A stretch of 64,000 nt of DNA, from contig CAZIDP010000002.1 in NCBI GenBank assembly GCA_964537975.1, forward strand, positions 1-64,000. The letters are read 5' to 3'. Positions 61,384 through 64,000 of this stretch are shown here, piece after piece. This stretch comes from SCBR16-9 sp964537975. GTDB lineage: Bacteria > Hydrogenedentota > Hydrogenedentia > Hydrogenedentales > SCBR16-9. The first letter of the stretch is position 1. Each line of letters begins with the position of its first letter. The notes under the pieces were generated by a model. It had not been told where the DNA came from, searched no databases, and was given only the letters and a program-made list of their open reading frames with translations. A program made the translations under genes and the position numbers.

Positions 61384-63219
61384 TTAATCAACTACAAATC
61401 CGTCTTTTTCAAGAGCTTTTACCAAATTTGTTTTGGTAATACCTTTGAAATGCAACATGGCGTCTGCATCTAGTTCCGAGAAATAACCTTCATAACGTCG
61501 CCGGTGCATAAGGTCAGCCAATACCAGGGGATCATCCGATTCAAGCACATGGATTGTTCGCAGGCGCACCCGTTTCATCCCGCCTTGCCAGTCTTCCAGT
61601 GTCATCAGTACATTCGAGGGCAACGTGCCACCGCGGTTGTGTTTCAGTAGAAACTGAATAAATGCCTTGGCATCATGTCCTTCCTGTACTGCCAGCGTAA
61701 ATGCTTCTTTGCTCAGTTTGTAGATTGACGCCAGACCACTCCCCGAGCGTGTTGTGAAACGTTCCAGAGGTACGGTGAGCAGGGGATCATTATTGTCATT
61801 AGGTACTACAATATCGAAATTGGGTTGTACTACGAATTCACACAAACGCGAAGGGTACTTTTGTGCCAGTATCTCATTCGTGTTGTCTGTGATCAGCGCT
61901 TTCCCCAATGGAGTCAACTGAAAGTACAGGTCATCATCTATACGGGTATGCGCGACAATACCGAGCCAGTAAAGAGTTTCCTCGATCATACGGGTCAAGA
62001 GCTTGTGCGTTTGTGCTGAAGCGCTGGGGTGGAGATATGTCCAATGGGCACCCATGGGCTTCAGGATGGGTTGTTCATCACTTTTAGCCTGCTGCATTGC
62101 ATACCGAACAAAACTTCCGACGGGGTACCAGGATTCTGATTCCAGTAAGTCAAGATGATGTACCAAGATACCCCGTGCCATGGCTGCGTCACCATGACTC
62201 AAAAACCATTTACTCAGAACCCTATGGCGATTTAGGCGGTCCATCTTAATGAGCTCATCCAATGTGCCTACCTGCAACAAGTTATCAACTCTGCACAGCC
62301 ATCCAGCACTTTCTGCTACCCACAGGCATGAATTCAGTGAAGGTTCTGCTTCATCAGGGAACAACTCCAACAACCTTTTCTGGTCTTCTTTGAACAAATC
62401 GCCATCACTGCGTATGCGTACAGGGCGCGCGGCAATCGAGGCTACCAGCCTGCAAATTATTTCTGAAAATTCCAGATTCATGAAATCGCATTGTTTTACT
62501 TCAATACTCAACGGTTCCAGCTGTAAAAAACCGCTTTCAGAGTTTCGTTGTTCTTTCCGGTATTGTCGAATTTCTGATAGCAGTGCCGCAACACGAACCA
62601 GTCGTTCCTCGCTATCAAACCGAAACATTTCAAAAAGCGCAAATCCCTGAAATAATTCCCACAGCGCCTGCTCTACATTAAAATCGGAACCCCCATGCAC
62701 AGCACGTATTTGGGAAACAGACATTATTCCCTTGGGAGATTGCCACATGATATCAAACACTTCTCGGGCTGTTTCAGAAAAGTCGCGTGTGGCTACATAC
62801 GTGACAATAGAATCAGGATGTTTGTAAAATTTGTCAATAAATATATCCGCTGCAGCAATTTTTGATAAAGGTGCTTCAGTACCGATCCGTTCTTCAAACT
62901 GGCGGAAATCATGCGCTGCCATACTTTTTACTTGACGCTGAAGTGATGCGATATCACCATGACTGTCTTGTCCATCAATAATGCGTTTTATGGCATGGAA
63001 ACCATCGGGAGCCAACTTTATCTTGGTAATATCCGTGTATATCAGACGGCTATTTATGTCAAGAAGATATTCGATTTCTTCTTGTGGAATTTCGAGTTTC
63101 TTTGAAAGAAAGCGTACCGTCAACCCGGAGCGACTGTTGTTGGTTAACTCACGGGCAATGCGGAACGCATGACGGCTCATTCCTTCCATAGAAGCCAAGA
63201 GACTGGCGCCGTGCCGCAT
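61384..63219 (-). CDS. Helicase-associated domain protein (XPB/Ssl2-like, PF13625 type) without helicase motor
   Basis: 611 residues. AAGGAG lies before the ATG. The C-terminal third matches the Helicase_C_3 / XPB-associated domain: FVVQPNFDIVVP, LERFTTRSGSGLASIYKLSKE, GHDAKAFIQFLLKHNRGGTLPSNV and the DPLVLADLMHRRRYEGY region. The N-terminal 400 residues look like winged-helix and helical repeats (GLTVRFLSKKLEIPQEEIEY). No Walker A or DEAD motifs are present in this protein. In actinobacteria such proteins sit beside an XPB-like repair helicase; no such gene is in the window, though it could lie elsewhere. A role in DNA repair or transcription is inferred only from the domain. Confidence 0.8.
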   Translation of the reverse strand: MRHGASLLASMEGMSRHAFRIARELTNNSRSGLTVRFLSKKLEIPQEEIEYLLDINSRLIYTDITKIKLAPDGFHAIKRIIDGQDSHGDIASLQRQVKSMAAHDFRQFEERIGTEAPLSKIAAADIFIDKFYKHPDSIVTYVATRDFSETAREVFDIMWQSPKGIMSVSQIRAVHGGSDFNVEQALWELFQGFALFEMFRFDSEERLVRVAALLSEIRQYRKEQRNSESGFLQLEPLSIEVKQCDFMNLEFSEIICRLVASIAARPVRIRSDGDLFKEDQKRLLELFPDEAEPSLNSCLWVAESAGWLCRVDNLLQVGTLDELIKMDRLNRHRVLSKWFLSHGDAAMARGILVHHLDLLESESWYPVGSFVRYAMQQAKSDEQPILKPMGAHWTYLHPSASAQTHKLLTRMIEETLYWLGIVAHTRIDDDLYFQLTPLGKALITDNTNEILAQKYPSRLCEFVVQPNFDIVVPNDNNDPLLTVPLERFTTRSGSGLASIYKLSKEAFTLAVQEGHDAKAFIQFLLKHNRGGTLPSNVLMTLEDWQGGMKRVRLRTIHVLESDDPLVLADLMHRRRYEGYFSELDADAMLHFKGITKTNLVKALEKDGFVVD

Positions 63220-63468
63220 TCTGATGATCTCCTTTCGACTCAGATTAATCTATAAGGATCGGGAAATGGAGTAAAATTTTGATTATAATAAGCCTTTCAT
63301 TATAGCTTATATCAGTTGTCTGGACAACAGACTCACATCATTTGGAATATCAGCTCAAATCCGGTACACTTGGAATCCAGATACAAACACATCATTGTAC
63401 AGTCAAATACGTGTGACGACTTGATTTGCGATAACGTTAAAAAGCTAATAACATTACGAGAAAAAGCC

Positions 63469-64000
63469 ATGCTTGTTCTGCTTTGTACACTAACACAGTT
63501 TTTCATGATCGGCGTCGATTCAGATGTCTACTGGGGTGTCGTACCAGAAAACGTTCGTACTTACACAATTACCTATTCAAACTCAGATAACTATGACTAC
63601 GCCGCTTTGTTTGTTGATGGAGAGTGGGTCACTGAAAGTACCCCCAACTTTAGCGACAATAAGCAAGTTACCTTGTACTTTGATTACCCTTGGATGGAAC
63701 GTGCACCCAATACGACATTGTTTAGGAATATACAGGCAAATCCAGAGCCACGTGCGTTACGTTCAAAGCGTATTGAACAAGGCTATCTGGATGCAGGATA
63801 TACAATGCTACGGATAGATGAGGAAGTCATTCCTGTAAATCGCCGGGATTTGGAATTGGCGAATAGAGCATTTGAAATGATGCGGAGAAATCAAACAGAG
63901 AATACAGTTACTGGTGACACCTCGAATTTGCATAATGAAGACGAAAGAAAAGACCTCAATGCACGCTATCCATTAGTGCGATGGGGTTCACATGGATTAA
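63469..64000 (+). CDS. Putative exported protein, 3' end beyond the window
   Basis: An open frame from the ATG at 63469 to the last base, 177 codons without a stop. It opens with a hydrophobic stretch (MLVLLCTLTQFFMIGV) that could be a signal peptide but lacks a basic start. A beta-rich region with many Tyr, Asp and Asn follows (TYTITYSNSDNYDYAALF), then a charged helical region (KRIEQGYLDAGYTMLRID, NRRDLELANRAFEMMRR). No family is recognised. It diverges from the helicase-associated gene across a 249-base gap. Confidence 0.7.
   Translation, partial: MLVLLCTLTQFFMIGVDSDVYWGVVPENVRTYTITYSNSDNYDYAALFVDGEWVTESTPNFSDNKQVTLYFDYPWMERAPNTTLFRNIQANPEPRALRSKRIEQGYLDAGYTMLRIDEEVIPVNRRDLELANRAFEMMRRNQTENTVTGDTSNLHNEDERKDLNARYPLVRWGSHGL

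Overview
The window reads as a piece of the chromosome of an uncultured or little-studied Gram-negative bacterium. LpxA and LpxB indicate lipid A and an outer membrane. Four traits seen together point to Candidatus Hydrogenedentota or a neighbouring PVC-like lineage: long Gly-Glu dipeptide linkers, a PEP-CTERM protein, H-X9-DG domains, and a BlaI/M56 pair beside many glycoside hydrolases. This placement is inference; no 16S rRNA is present. No tRNA, rRNA, CRISPR array, insertion sequence or prophage was seen.

Layout. 1-5.3 kb: the 3' end of a secreted parallel beta-helix protein led by 89 perfect Gly-Glu dipeptides, a PEP-CTERM protein, a coiled-coil membrane protein and a XerC-type recombinase. 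5.3-17.4 kb: housekeeping genes, with topA, a lone PTS EIIA protein, the lipid A block lpxA / Gfo-Idh oxidoreductase / lpxB, then polA and rho. 17.5-21.2 kb: a secreted protein with a lectin-like C-terminus and three small AT-rich genes of unknown function. 21.2-27 kb: an SRAP protein (YedK/HMCES type) convergent with a 1549-residue M56 (BlaR1-type) sensor protease and its BlaI-type repressor. The shared promoter carries two dyads, one inside the -35/-10 spacer.

27-43 kb: catabolic and metabolic genes. These are a GH9 enzyme with an anomalous internal segment, a B12 riboswitch driving metE, adjacent GH95 and GH110 enzymes (fucose and alpha-1,3-galactose removal), an overlapping PilZ / response-regulator pair, a sulfatase without an export signal, an exported haem-binding EB_dh-like protein and an aldo/keto reductase. 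43-48.5 kb (minus strand): small membrane proteins, an exported tandem rhodanese, SxtJ-family protein with a NodU-type carbamoyltransferase, and purU. 49-64 kb: an ABC exporter carrying an N-terminal PH-like domain and a C-terminal DUF1854, a GH78 rhamnosidase, an 1856-residue PASTA/CHRD/PKD/propeller lipoprotein, a protein with an XPB-type helicase-associated domain but no motor, and a gene running off the right edge.

Together this suggests a heterotroph that degrades complex fucosylated, galactosylated, rhamnosylated or sulfated glycans, uses B12 when available, and senses surface or envelope cues. The least conventional features are the M56 fusion with duplicated H-X9-DG domains and its operator layout, the three-part ABC exporter, the oxidoreductase inside the lipid A operon, and the out-of-frame segment in the GH9 gene.
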